Below, piece by piece: positions 40,837 through 49,173 of a stretch of 64,000 nucleotides of DNA (position 1 is its first letter; every line of letters begins with the position of its first letter). The stretch is from positions 62,001 through 126,000 of the forward strand of contig NZ_AQPF01000008.1 in NCBI RefSeq assembly GCF_009846745.1, read 5' to 3'. The notes under the pieces were generated by a model. The model was not told the origin of the DNA. It did not search any database and saw only the letters and a list, made by a program, of their open reading frames with translations. The DNA comes from Alloalcanivorax xiamenensis. GTDB lineage: Bacteria > Pseudomonadota > Gammaproteobacteria > Pseudomonadales > Alcanivoracaceae. The position numbers and the translations under genes are program-made.

Positions 40837-41790
40837 ATGAGCACACGGTTGCGCGTTCATTCCCCGGCGGTGGTGTACTTCGACGCGGTGCGCCGCGCCG
40901 GCTCCATCCGTGAAGCGGCACGGCGCCTGTTCGTGGCTTCCTCCGCGGTCAACCGGCAGATCCTGAAACTTGAGGACGAAGTCGGTACACCGCTGTTTGA
41001 ACGCCTTCCCGGTGGACTCAGACTGACCACCGCCGGCGAAATCTTCGCCCGCCACGCCCTGGCCGTGTTACAGGACGCGGAACGGGCCCGCTCGGAGCTG
41101 GACGCGCTCAAGGGCCTGCGTACCGGTCATGTGGAAATCGCCACCGTGGAAGGCGTCACCTCGGATTTCATGCCCACCATCATTGAACGTGCCCGGGAGT
41201 ACCTCCCGAAGGTGACTCTGGGCGTGGTCACCCTCGGCTCCCGCGACATTCCCGAAGCCGTCACCAGCGGTGCCGCCGACCTGGGCATGGCCTTCGCCCT
41301 GCAACGCAGCGCCGGCCTGCGCCAGATCATGGTGGGACGGTTCCGGCTTGGCGTCCTGGTGCCACCGGAACATCCCCTGGCCCCACGGCATGAAGTCAGC
41401 TTCGCCACCTGTGCGGAGTACCCTTTGATCCTGGCGAAGACCGACCTGTCGGTGTACCACCTGCTCAAACCCGCCATCGAGCGCGCCGGCATCGATGACA
41501 AAGGCGTGGTGCAATCCAATTCGGTGGAGCTGGGCAAGGAGCTGGCGCGGCGCGGTGTCGGTGTCACCTTCCAGACCCGCATCGGGTTGGAGGCGGAATT
41601 GGCATCGGGCGCACTCCGACATATTCCTCTCAATGACAATGGTCCGGTTTTCAGCGACCTCGGCATTTACGCCCGTACCGGCCGCTCCCTGCCGGTGGCG
41701 GCCGATGCCGTCGCAAGATTGCTGGCCGACGAACTGGCGGAGCGGGAACGCCGTGAGGCCAACGACATCGGTGAACCATTGACCGATTGA
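40837..41790 (+). CDS. LysR-family transcriptional regulator
   Basis: 317 aa. HTH: VVYFDAVRRAGSIREAARRLFVASSAVNRQILKLEDEVGTPLFERLPGGLRLT, then a periplasmic-binding-protein-like effector domain with VEIATVEGVTSDFMP and LGMAFAL. The CbbR/NocR-like HSPAVVYFDAVRRAGSIR opening is seen in regulators of amino-acid and purine-type catabolism. It follows the deaminase by 11 bp on the same strand (GAGGGAG site) and precedes the 2OG oxygenase by 114 bp, so it may control either side. Confidence 0.88.
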   Translation: MSTRLRVHSPAVVYFDAVRRAGSIREAARRLFVASSAVNRQILKLEDEVGTPLFERLPGGLRLTTAGEIFARHALAVLQDAERARSELDALKGLRTGHVEIATVEGVTSDFMPTIIERAREYLPKVTLGVVTLGSRDIPEAVTSGAADLGMAFALQRSAGLRQIMVGRFRLGVLVPPEHPLAPRHEVSFATCAEYPLILAKTDLSVYHLLKPAIERAGIDDKGVVQSNSVELGKELARRGVGVTFQTRIGLEAELASGALRHIPLNDNGPVFSDLGIYARTGRSLPVAADAVARLLADELAERERREANDIGEPLTD

Positions 41791-41904
41791 TCCCCGGCGC
41801 CGCTGCCGGATCGGCATCGGCACGGTCGATATTCTCTTCTTTGGCACCGCCGGGGCACCGCGCACACTGGCAGGCAAGGATCGTCCGCCAGCGAGAGAAG
41901 TTCC

Positions 41905-42882
41905 ATGACGAGCACCCTGCAAGCGCAAAAGGTTAATCAGCAGTCACTGCCGATCATCGATATCGGGGCCTTGATCGATGGTGACCAGAAACAACGCCGA
42001 ACGGTGGCCGAGCAACTCAGAGCCGCCTGCCTCGACAAGGGCTTCTTCTACATTCGCAACCACGGTATCGAAGCGCGCTTTCAGGCGCGGGTGTTCACTA
42101 CCGCCAAGGCATTCTTCGAACAGCCACTGGAGACCAAAAAACAGGTCGATAAAGCGCTTTCGCCCGCCAACCGGGGTTATGAACCGCTGCGCGGCCAGAC
42201 TCTGGAAGCGGACGCGCCACCGGATCTGAAGGAAGGCTACTATATTGGCCGCGACCTGCCGGACGACCATCCAGCGGTACGTGCCGGCAAGTTCAATCAC
42301 GGCGCCAATCAATGGCCACGGCACGCCGGTTTCCGTGAGACCATGGAAACCTACTTCGACGCCATGAACGATTTGAGCAGGCGAATCATGCAAGGGTTGG
42401 CGCTATCACTGTCCTTGCCGGAAGAGTACTTCGCTGATTTTTGCCATGAGCCAATGGCGGTCCTTCGTCTGCTGCACTACCCGCCGCAACCGGGTAATCC
42501 CGAGCCCGGTGAAAAAGGCTGTGGAGCCCACACCGATTTTGGCGGCATCACCTTACTGCTACAGGATGACAATCCCGGACTGCAGGTCTGGGATCAGGCC
42601 AGCCAGGGCTGGATTCACGCCGATCCCGTTCCCGGCACCTATGTGGTGAACCTGGGCGACATGATCGCCCGCTGGACCAATGACCGTTATCGCTCGACCC
42701 TGCATCGCGTGGTCAATCTGTCCGGCCGTGAGCGCTTCTCCGTGCCCTTCTTCCATTCCGGAAATCCGGATCATCTGGTGCGGTGCCTACCCGGCTGTCT
42801 TGCTCCCGGCGCCTCCCCTAAGTATCCACCGGTCACCGTCGAGCAGCACATGATCGACATGTATCAACGCACCTATAAGTAA
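41905..42882 (+). CDS. Isopenicillin N synthase-family 2OG/Fe(II) oxygenase
   Basis: 325 aa. DIOX_N segment (LPIIDIGALIDG, GFFYIRNHGI) then the 2OG-Fe(II) domain: H209-x-D211 (AHTDFGGITLL), H267 (STLHRVV) and R277-x-S279 (RFSVPFF). Phrases such as ANRGYEPLRG, LKEGYYIGRDLP and VLRLLHYP resemble fungal thymine 7-hydroxylase within this family, but also other bacterial members. Followed by an alpha/beta hydrolase and a binding protein on the same strand. Nucleobase or related heterocycle hydroxylation is a possibility. Confidence 0.86.
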   Translation: MTSTLQAQKVNQQSLPIIDIGALIDGDQKQRRTVAEQLRAACLDKGFFYIRNHGIEARFQARVFTTAKAFFEQPLETKKQVDKALSPANRGYEPLRGQTLEADAPPDLKEGYYIGRDLPDDHPAVRAGKFNHGANQWPRHAGFRETMETYFDAMNDLSRRIMQGLALSLSLPEEYFADFCHEPMAVLRLLHYPPQPGNPEPGEKGCGAHTDFGGITLLLQDDNPGLQVWDQASQGWIHADPVPGTYVVNLGDMIARWTNDRYRSTLHRVVNLSGRERFSVPFFHSGNPDHLVRCLPGCLAPGASPKYPPVTVEQHMIDMYQRTYK

Positions 42883-42895
42883 CTCACGTAACCCG

Positions 42896-43669
42896 ATGAA
42901 TCATGTCATTCTGATCCACGGCGCCTGGGCCGGTGCCTGGGTCTGGGAAGCCCTGTCGCCGCTATTGGAAAAAGGCGGCTGTCACGTCCACGCACTGGAC
43001 TTACCAGGCAACGGCCATAACGACATTCCGCCGGACCCGGTGACGTTCGAGGACTGTGTCGCGTATGTGGAGGCCGAGCTTGACCGTCTTCCACAGCCGG
43101 CCTTTCTGGTCGCTCACTCCGGTGGCGGCGTGATCGCCACTCAGGCCGCGGAGAACCGGCACGCCAAGGTCGCCGGCATCGTCTATGTGGCCGGCATGAT
43201 GCTGCCATCCGGCATCGGCTTCGCCGAATTGACCCGGCAACTGGTGGACCATCACCCGGCCGCCGCCGGTATCGGCCCCCACCTGATACGGAACACACGG
43301 CATCGCTGCAGCGAGGTGCCCGCCGCCGCCGCTTGCGACCTGTTCTTCCAGGACGTGAACGAGGCAACAGCCATGGCCGCCGCACGCCGGCTGACCCCGC
43401 AACCGGAACAGGTTCGCGCGGGTATCGCCCATTGGACCCCGGAGCGCTTTGGTGCTCTGCCCAGACTCTATGTGGAAGCCCGCCAGGACCGGTCCGTGGT
43501 ACTGGCCGCGCAACGCTGGATGCAACAACAGGTGCCCGGTGGCGACCTTGTCTCCCTGAATACCGGGCATGTCCCACAATTATCTGAACCAGACCATCTC
43601 AGCGAAGTACTGCTGAGTTTTTTTCATCGCACCAAAGTCAGCACGACAAAAGGCATGCCCCTTGCATAG
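42896..43669 (+). CDS. Alpha/beta-fold hydrolase (methylesterase/hydroxynitrile-lyase-like)
   Basis: 257 aa. Short N-terminal IHGAWAGAWVWEALSPLLEKGG oxyanion-hole segment, nucleophile S75 in LVAHSGGGVIA, Asp in EARQDRSV and His in LNTGHVPQLSEPD. This is the AB-hydrolase_6 pattern of plant methylesterases and bacterial esterases. It starts 13 bp after the 2OG oxygenase stop, so the pair is an operon and the enzyme may act on the oxygenase product. Substrate unknown. Confidence 0.86.
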   Translation: MNHVILIHGAWAGAWVWEALSPLLEKGGCHVHALDLPGNGHNDIPPDPVTFEDCVAYVEAELDRLPQPAFLVAHSGGGVIATQAAENRHAKVAGIVYVAGMMLPSGIGFAELTRQLVDHHPAAAGIGPHLIRNTRHRCSEVPAAAACDLFFQDVNEATAMAAARRLTPQPEQVRAGIAHWTPERFGALPRLYVEARQDRSVVLAAQRWMQQQVPGGDLVSLNTGHVPQLSEPDHLSEVLLSFFHRTKVSTTKGMPLA

Positions 43670-43728
43670 CCACTTCACAGGAAGATCGACACTACTTAAC
43701 CCGGCGCGCCAGCCCAAAGGAGTTGCTC

Positions 43729-44718
43729 ATGATGAATCGGTGTAAACGCTATTTTCTGGCGGTCTTTCTGGCTGGCGTCGCGGGCGGCGCCCAGGCGACG
43801 GATCAAATCCGCTGGCTCAACGACTGGTTGCCCGCCGGCGACAAGGCGATCATCTATCTGGCGGTGGACAAAGGGCTGTTCGCGGCCGAGGACATTAAGG
43901 TGGAAATCATGTCCGGGCGCGGCTCCAGCGATGTCGTCACCAAGCTGGCCACCGGTGCCGCCGATATGGGCACTGGCGGCTTGTCCGCGCTGCTGCAAGC
44001 CAAGGCCGGTGCCACTGTGCCGGTCACCGCCGTGCTTTCCGTTTATACCAAACAACCCGACGCGGTCTTTGTCAGCGCCGACTCCGGTATCGGAAGTCTG
44101 AATGACTTGAAAGGAAAGAATCTCGCCACCGCCACGTTCTCGGCTTCCAACGTCACCTGGCCGCTGGTACTGAAAGCCAACGGCATGTCACCGGACGATG
44201 TGCGCGTGACCAAGGTGGATCCCGGGGCCATGGGCCCGATGATGAGTACCGGCCGGGTGGACGGCACCATTAACTGGATCACCAAGCTGCCGGCCTTCAA
44301 CGCCTTGATGGAGCAGGCCGGCAAGCAGATCCGGGTTTTACCCTGGTCTGACTACGGCTTTGACGGCTACGGCCTCTCGGTATTCGCATCCGATCGTCTG
44401 ATCAAGGAAAAACCGGAACTGGTCAGGAAGGTGCTGGCCATCTATCGCCAGGCACAGCAGATGGCGATTGAAGATCCCAAACAGGCCGGCTCGGCGCTGA
44501 AAGCGAAGGTGGCGGAAGTGGATGCGAACGTGGCCGCCGAGGAATTTTCCGCCTCCATTCCGTTGATTCAAAACGAAATCAGTGAACGTGATGGCGCCGG
44601 CGTTTTCAATCCCGCCCTACTCGCCATCACCTGGAAGTGGGTGGCCAAGGCCCAGGGCCTGACGGAGGATACTCTTAATCCCGCCGACGCCGTCAGCGGA
44701 GACTTCATCAGCAAGTAG
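43729..44718 (+). CDS. ABC transporter substrate-binding protein (NMT1/TauA type)
   Basis: 329 aa. Signal peptide ending GGAQATD. Then IRWLNDWLPAGDKAIIYLAVDKGLF, the NMT1/SsuA opening, and SGRGSSDVVTKLATGAADMG (ligand loop). It differs clearly from the AEHGG-containing trio at 15, 29.6 and 30.7 kb. Begins at ATG 43729 after AAAGGAG (an in-frame TTG two codons earlier is unlikely). A strong terminator follows, separating it from the ATPase and permease genes 360 bp on, which it presumably serves. Confidence 0.87.
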   Translation: MMNRCKRYFLAVFLAGVAGGAQATDQIRWLNDWLPAGDKAIIYLAVDKGLFAAEDIKVEIMSGRGSSDVVTKLATGAADMGTGGLSALLQAKAGATVPVTAVLSVYTKQPDAVFVSADSGIGSLNDLKGKNLATATFSASNVTWPLVLKANGMSPDDVRVTKVDPGAMGPMMSTGRVDGTINWITKLPAFNALMEQAGKQIRVLPWSDYGFDGYGLSVFASDRLIKEKPELVRKVLAIYRQAQQMAIEDPKQAGSALKAKVAEVDANVAAEEFSASIPLIQNEISERDGAGVFNPALLAITWKWVAKAQGLTEDTLNPADAVSGDFISK

Positions 44719-44750
44719 GCAAACACAACACAAGAGAGCGTTTCATTGCA

Positions 44751-44783
44751 CGCGGGTCCGGGCTTTCCGGCCCGCGTTTTTTT
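44751..44783 (+). terminator. Rho-independent terminator after the binding-protein gene
   Basis: GC-rich stem (CGCGGGTCCGG paired with CCGGCCCGCG, one bulge) and a five-base loop, followed by seven T residues, 32 bp beyond the stop codon. Confidence 0.93.
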
Positions 44784-44840
44784 GGATTTATCGGGGATCA
44801 GAGAAGTCGAGCCTCGGAGAGATAAATTCGGAGGCCACTA

Positions 44841-44928
44841 CGAAGCCGCTGTGGGAAGCGGCCTTGGCCGCGAATGCCATCCGGGCTGCTGACCATTCGC
44901 TTGCAGACAAACTCCCACAGCGGCTTCG
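44841..44928. repeat. REP-like palindromic repeat
   Basis: 16-bp perfect inverted arms (CGAAGCCGCTGTGGGA at 44841-44856 and its complement at 44913-44928), with an inner palindrome GCGGCCTTGGCCGC at 44858-44871. The sequence type (CCGCTGTGGGA-GCGGCC-GCGAATG) recalls Pseudomonas-type REP elements mobilised by RAYT transposases. A degenerate partial copy is at about 12559-12594. Confidence 0.7.
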
Positions 44929-45081
44929 GACTCCATTCATGCCTTCTCAATTCACTTTGATGATACCGGTCCGGCAACACCCCGCGCGGAAATCTGTGCT
45001 TTTGGCGCGCATGTTGCAGTGCCCACACTATGATGACCACGTCGTGTGGCTTCGAACCCCCAAACCCGATGCGAGGTTTTC

Positions 45082-45885
45082 ATGACGACCCAAGGCGATA
45101 ACGACAGCCCGCGACCGAGCATTCGCTTCAACAGCGTGGGCCAGCTTTTCACGTCCTCCGATGGCGGCGTCATCAACGCCCTGGATGATGTCAGCTTCGA
45201 CATTCATAAAAACGAGTTCATCGCCGTGATCGGCCCCTCCGGCTGCGGCAAATCCACGCTGCTCCGGGTGATCGCCGGGCTGGTGAAACCCACGTCGGGC
45301 CAGGCGGAGATCTACGGTCTGCCAGTGACCGAACCCCGCGAGGAAATCGGCATCGTGTTCCAGCAGCCCACCCTGCTGCCCTGGCTCAAGGTGATGGACA
45401 ACATCACCTTCCCAATGAAACACAAATATGGCCGTGTCACGGCGGAAGAAAAAAACCGGGCGCGGGAATTGTTGGACACCGTCGGGCTTCGTGACTTCGC
45501 CCACAAACGTCCCGCCGAATTGTCCGGCGGCATGCAACAGCGGGTGGGGATCGCCCGCGCCCTGCTGCACGATCCGGATATCCTGCTGATGGATGAGCCG
45601 TTTTCCGCCCTTGACGCCCTGACCCGTGACGAGATGAGTTTCGAGCTGCTGCGGATCTGGACCGAGCGCCCCAAAACAGTGCTGTTCATCACTCACTCCA
45701 TTCCCGAGGCTCTGCTGTTGGCGGATCGCATCCTGGTGATGTCCGCCCGCCCCGGGCGCATTCGCGAAATCATCAACGTGGGCCTGCCACGCCCGCGCAC
45801 CATGAAAACCCTGTCGGAGCCACGCTTCCATGACATCGCCAACCATATCCGCAGCCAGGTCTTCAGCCATGCCGTCCTCGCCTGA
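45082..45885 (+). CDS. ABC transporter ATP-binding protein (SsuB/TauB/ThiZ type)
   Basis: 267 aa. Walker A GPSGCGKST (about residue 54), Q-loop VFQQPTLLPW, signature LSGGMQQRVGIARALL, Walker B ILLMDEPFSALDAL, H-loop FITHSIPEA. Start at 45082 with GAGG upstream. It overlaps the permease gene by 17 bp. With the permease and the binding protein at 43729 it forms a nitrate/taurine/HMP-type importer; the deaminase that follows hints at a nucleobase or other amino-heterocycle as ligand. Confidence 0.91.
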   Translation: MTTQGDNDSPRPSIRFNSVGQLFTSSDGGVINALDDVSFDIHKNEFIAVIGPSGCGKSTLLRVIAGLVKPTSGQAEIYGLPVTEPREEIGIVFQQPTLLPWLKVMDNITFPMKHKYGRVTAEEKNRARELLDTVGLRDFAHKRPAELSGGMQQRVGIARALLHDPDILLMDEPFSALDALTRDEMSFELLRIWTERPKTVLFITHSIPEALLLADRILVMSARPGRIREIINVGLPRPRTMKTLSEPRFHDIANHIRSQVFSHAVLA

Positions 45886-46660
45886 CTCCGCCGGGCGCGC
45901 TCTTCTGAGACTGCTGGACCGGGCAGCACCGGTCCTCGCCGCCTTGCTGTTGCTGCTGATCTGGGAACTTGGCTGCCGTCTTCTCGATGTCCCCGTCTAC
46001 TTGCTCCCCCCTCCCAGCGCCATCGTTGAGGGCGCTCTGGCGGTCACCCTGGGAAGTTGGGCCGGCCATATCTGGGCAACGCTCCGAGTCAGCCTGCTGG
46101 GCTATGCGTTGGCGGTGGTGATCGGCATCCCGCTGGCGGTGGCGCTGGCCAACAGCCGCCTTCTGTCCCGAACACTGTACCCGATGCTGGTGGTGGTGCA
46201 GTCCACGCCCATCGTCGCCGTGGCGCCCATTATCGTGGTGGTTCTGGGCGCCGGTGACGCTCCCCGTATCGTCATTACCTTCCTGATCACCTTCTTTCCC
46301 ATCGTCGTCTCAACCGTCACCGGATTAATGTCGACGCCCCCGGAACTGATTGAGCTGTCCCGTTCCCTGGGCGCCAGCCGCTGGCGTGAGATCCGCAACA
46401 TTCAATTGCCCTTCGCGGTGCCACACATTTTTTCCGCGCTGCGCATTTCCATCACGCTGGCCATCATTGGTGCCGTGGTAGCGGAATTCGTCGCCGCCGA
46501 AAACGGGCTGGGGTTCTTCATCGCCTTCTCCACCTCATTCTTCAAGGTGCCGCAGGCGTTCGCCGCTCTGGCGGTTCTGGTTACCATCAGTCTGATCCTG
46601 TTCCGTCTGGTGGCGATGATCCAGAGATGGTGGTTTCCCTGGAGCCTGCCGAAATCCTGA
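45869..46660 (+). CDS. ABC transporter permease (SsuC/TauC/ThiX type)
   Basis: 263 aa, six membrane segments, BPD_transp_1. Coupling loop: SRSLGASRWREIRNIQLPFAVPHIFSALRIS then LAIIGAVVAEFVAAENGLGF, the typical EAA-like region of this importer class. Start at 45869 lies inside the ATPase 3' end (17-bp overlap), implying translational coupling. Ends 65 bp before the deaminase. Confidence 0.9.
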   Translation: MPSSPDSAGRALLRLLDRAAPVLAALLLLLIWELGCRLLDVPVYLLPPPSAIVEGALAVTLGSWAGHIWATLRVSLLGYALAVVIGIPLAVALANSRLLSRTLYPMLVVVQSTPIVAVAPIIVVVLGAGDAPRIVITFLITFFPIVVSTVTGLMSTPPELIELSRSLGASRWREIRNIQLPFAVPHIFSALRISITLAIIGAVVAEFVAAENGLGFFIAFSTSFFKVPQAFAALAVLVTISLILFRLVAMIQRWWFPWSLPKS

Positions 46661-46725
46661 AGAGGCCTCCGTCTTCTTCCCACCTTTTCATCGGGACACG
46701 AACAGCGAACATGAACGGAATAATC

Positions 46726-47232
46726 ATGAGCAAAACAGACACATCCCCTCAATTGAATCACGAGTACTATATACAGAAGAGCTTCCTGGTCGCCGAACGG
46801 GCCTTGAATGACGGCGGCCATCCATTCGGTGCACTGCTGGTGGATGCCGATGGAGAGATCCTGATGGAACAGGAGAATGCCTTCCTGCCCCATCATGATA
46901 TGACCGGACATGCGGAACGTGTGATCCTTACACGTGCGTCTCAAACCTACTCCCCGGACTTTCTTGCCCGATGCACGCTTTATACCTCCGCCGAGCCCTG
47001 TGCCATGTGCGCCGGGGCTGCCTATTGGGCCGGCGTCGGGCGCGTGGTCTACGGTCTTTCCGAGACGAAACTCAAGTCGATTACCGGTAACCATCCCGAG
47101 AACCCGACCCTGGACCTGCCTTGCCGGACGGTTTTCGCCGCCGGGCAGCGCTCCGTGCAAGTGATCGGACCACTACTGGAAGAAGAAGCCGCCGCTCTTC
47201 ACTTGCGCTTTTGGAATCATAAGAAAGACTGA
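46726..47232 (+). CDS. CMP/dCMP-type nucleobase or nucleoside deaminase
   Basis: 168 aa. Zinc site H62-A-E64 (GHAERVIL) and P-C92-x2-C95 (AEPCAMCAGAAYW); HPFGALLVDADG precedes it, as in bacterial guanine deaminases and TadA-like enzymes. The N-terminal length is uncertain: ATG 46726 or 46711. TadA is essential and usually stands alone; the position behind an ABC importer favours a catabolic guanine, cytosine or related deaminase. It would be a second, non-homologous guanine-deaminase candidate besides guaD. Confidence 0.82.
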   Translation: MSKTDTSPQLNHEYYIQKSFLVAERALNDGGHPFGALLVDADGEILMEQENAFLPHHDMTGHAERVILTRASQTYSPDFLARCTLYTSAEPCAMCAGAAYWAGVGRVVYGLSETKLKSITGNHPENPTLDLPCRTVFAAGQRSVQVIGPLLEEEAAALHLRFWNHKKD

Positions 47233-47336
47233 TCAGTATGTGTTCCACACGTCATTATATCGTCACCTGACTGGTCCAAAGTGCCCTTCTTTTTCACGGC
47301 ATCGATCCTGATGCCTTGATCCGGAGAGCACGTTCA

Positions 47337-48965
47337 ATGTCTTTTCTTTTTCCCCGCAACACTCGCGCTTCCTTGTTGTCGGCCATCACCCTCGCCACTT
47401 TCCTGAGCGCCTGCGGTGGATCCGGAAGCAGCTCCTCGCCGGCTCCCGAGCCCACCCCCGAGCCGACTCCGGAACCGCAACCCACCGGTTCCTGGAGCGC
47501 CGGGGATCTGCATGTGCATACCTACCAATCCGACGACGCCCAGGTTTCCCTGGAGAGCGTTCTGGAGGATGCCTTTACCCGCTACGATCTGGACTGGCTC
47601 ACCATTTCCAATCATCTGCGCACGTCCTACCGGGATCATGACGGCGCCGAGCTGGGAGAATCCATACCCTTTTATCAGGCGCTTATCGACCACGAGATGC
47701 CTTATCTGAAGCAAGCCCTGGAGCAAGACCGCTATCCCGGCGCCTTGATCTATTCCTCGTTCGAGTGGGATATGCCGACTCACGACCACGTCAACGTGGG
47801 TATCGGCATGGACGCCCCAATGTCCGAGGCCAATCTACGGGCGGTGGCGGAGTTCGAGTATCTGTTCACCACCCGTGATGCCGGCCTTTTTGATCCCGCC
47901 CTGGTGGAACGTCTCGGCGATCAGCCGCGCGCCAACACCACCCACGAGGACGCCCTGACCGCATTGCGTTGGCTGCGCGACAATCATCCCGACAGCTATA
48001 TGCTGCTGAACCACCCTTCCCGCTACACGGGCAAATACACCATCGCCCAGATTCGCGAAATGCATGACCTGGCCCCGGATCAGTTTTTCGCCATCGAAGG
48101 CATGGTCGGCAATCAGATGGAGCCCGATCGCGGTGGCTACGCCGAGGCCTATGTCGAGGAGAACCTGAGCTCGCGCACCTACGGCGGTACCGACTATCTG
48201 GTGGCACAACTGGGAGGCACCTGGGACGCGCTCCTGGGAGAGGGCCGGCGGATCTGGAACCTGGCCAACTCCGACTACCATTTCACCACCGCCCAGGGCC
48301 GTTACAGCAGCGGCTACGCCCCCGGTGAATATGCCAAGACCTATGTCTGGAAGGATGGGGAGGACGCCTCCGCCCTGCTGGAAGGACTGCGCGGCGGCCG
48401 TCTGTTTGGTGTTTTCGGCGATCTGATCGACGCTCTGGAGTTCCGGGCCGCCAACGGTGATCGCGGCACGGTCATGGGGGGCACCCTGAACGCGGCCCCC
48501 GGCGACCAGGTAACGGTGACCATTCGCTTCCGCAGCCCGGAGACCAATCACTACGAATATCCACTGGAGAGCGGCCAGTCCGCTTATATGAAGCCGACCG
48601 TGGATCACGTGGACCTGATTGTCGGCGATGTCCAGGCGCCGGCGCGGCCGGACTCCGTGGCTTATCAGTCCGCCAGCAACCCCAGCACCCGGGTGCTGGC
48701 ACGTTTCACCGCCAATGATTGGACCGTGGACGAGGACGGCTACAGCGTCATCACCCACACCTTCACCGCGTCCGGCGATCAGTACCTGCGCTTACGCGGC
48801 ACCAATCTGGCGGTCAACGTACCGGGACAAATGAAAGACGGCGAACCACTGCCGGACGCCAAGGTGGAGGTCGCCAATGACGCCGCTCGCTTTGACGCCA
48901 TCAACGCCCGCAATTACAACGATCTGTGGTTCTACTCCAATCCGATCTTCATTACGGCGGAGTGA
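47337..48965 (+). CDS. Lipoprotein with CehA/McbA-type PHP metallo-hydrolase domain
   Basis: 542 aa. Lipobox FLSACGG (Cys about residue 26), a PEPTPEPTPEP linker, then GDLHVHTYQSDD, the first PHP metal motif, with LTISNHL and NSDYHFTTAQGRYSSGY further on. The C-terminal 150 residues form a beta-rich domain. The Ser/Ala after the lipobox gives no inner-membrane retention signal, so the outer membrane is likely. Family members are phosphoesterases or carbamate-type hydrolases; substrate unknown. GGAGAG ribosome site. A terminator follows. Confidence 0.82.
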   Translation: MSFLFPRNTRASLLSAITLATFLSACGGSGSSSSPAPEPTPEPTPEPQPTGSWSAGDLHVHTYQSDDAQVSLESVLEDAFTRYDLDWLTISNHLRTSYRDHDGAELGESIPFYQALIDHEMPYLKQALEQDRYPGALIYSSFEWDMPTHDHVNVGIGMDAPMSEANLRAVAEFEYLFTTRDAGLFDPALVERLGDQPRANTTHEDALTALRWLRDNHPDSYMLLNHPSRYTGKYTIAQIREMHDLAPDQFFAIEGMVGNQMEPDRGGYAEAYVEENLSSRTYGGTDYLVAQLGGTWDALLGEGRRIWNLANSDYHFTTAQGRYSSGYAPGEYAKTYVWKDGEDASALLEGLRGGRLFGVFGDLIDALEFRAANGDRGTVMGGTLNAAPGDQVTVTIRFRSPETNHYEYPLESGQSAYMKPTVDHVDLIVGDVQAPARPDSVAYQSASNPSTRVLARFTANDWTVDEDGYSVITHTFTASGDQYLRLRGTNLAVNVPGQMKDGEPLPDAKVEVANDAARFDAINARNYNDLWFYSNPIFITAE

Positions 48966-48974
48966 CCCTCCCAT

Positions 48975-49009
48975 GGGAAGCGGCCGCGGGCCGCTTCCCG
49001 CTTTGTTTG
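48975..49009 (+). terminator. Terminator-like hairpin after the PHP lipoprotein gene
   Basis: Perfect 11-bp stem GGGAAGCGGCC / GGCCGCTTCCC with a GCG loop, then a T-rich tail (CTTTGTTT), 10 bp after the stop codon. Confidence 0.75.
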
Positions 49010-49173
49010 GTACCACCCTTCCATTAATAACCAGCCATCAAAAAATAGCCTGGCGAACCAATTTCAATACCGCCCACTCCTCATTTATAATTGCCTGACA
49101 TTAGCCCGAATGCCTGCACCCCAGCGGTCCGGTTTTGCCGTGCCCCGCGCCACAGTCCGTTCATGGAGTTTCA

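Larger units (their letters stand above)
44719..45081. other. Intergenic region with terminator and REP-like repeat
   Basis: 363 bp without a gene. In order: rho-independent terminator (44751-44783), a palindromic REP-like element (44841-44928) and the promoter/leader of the ABC ATPase gene with GAGG before its start. Confidence 0.7.
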
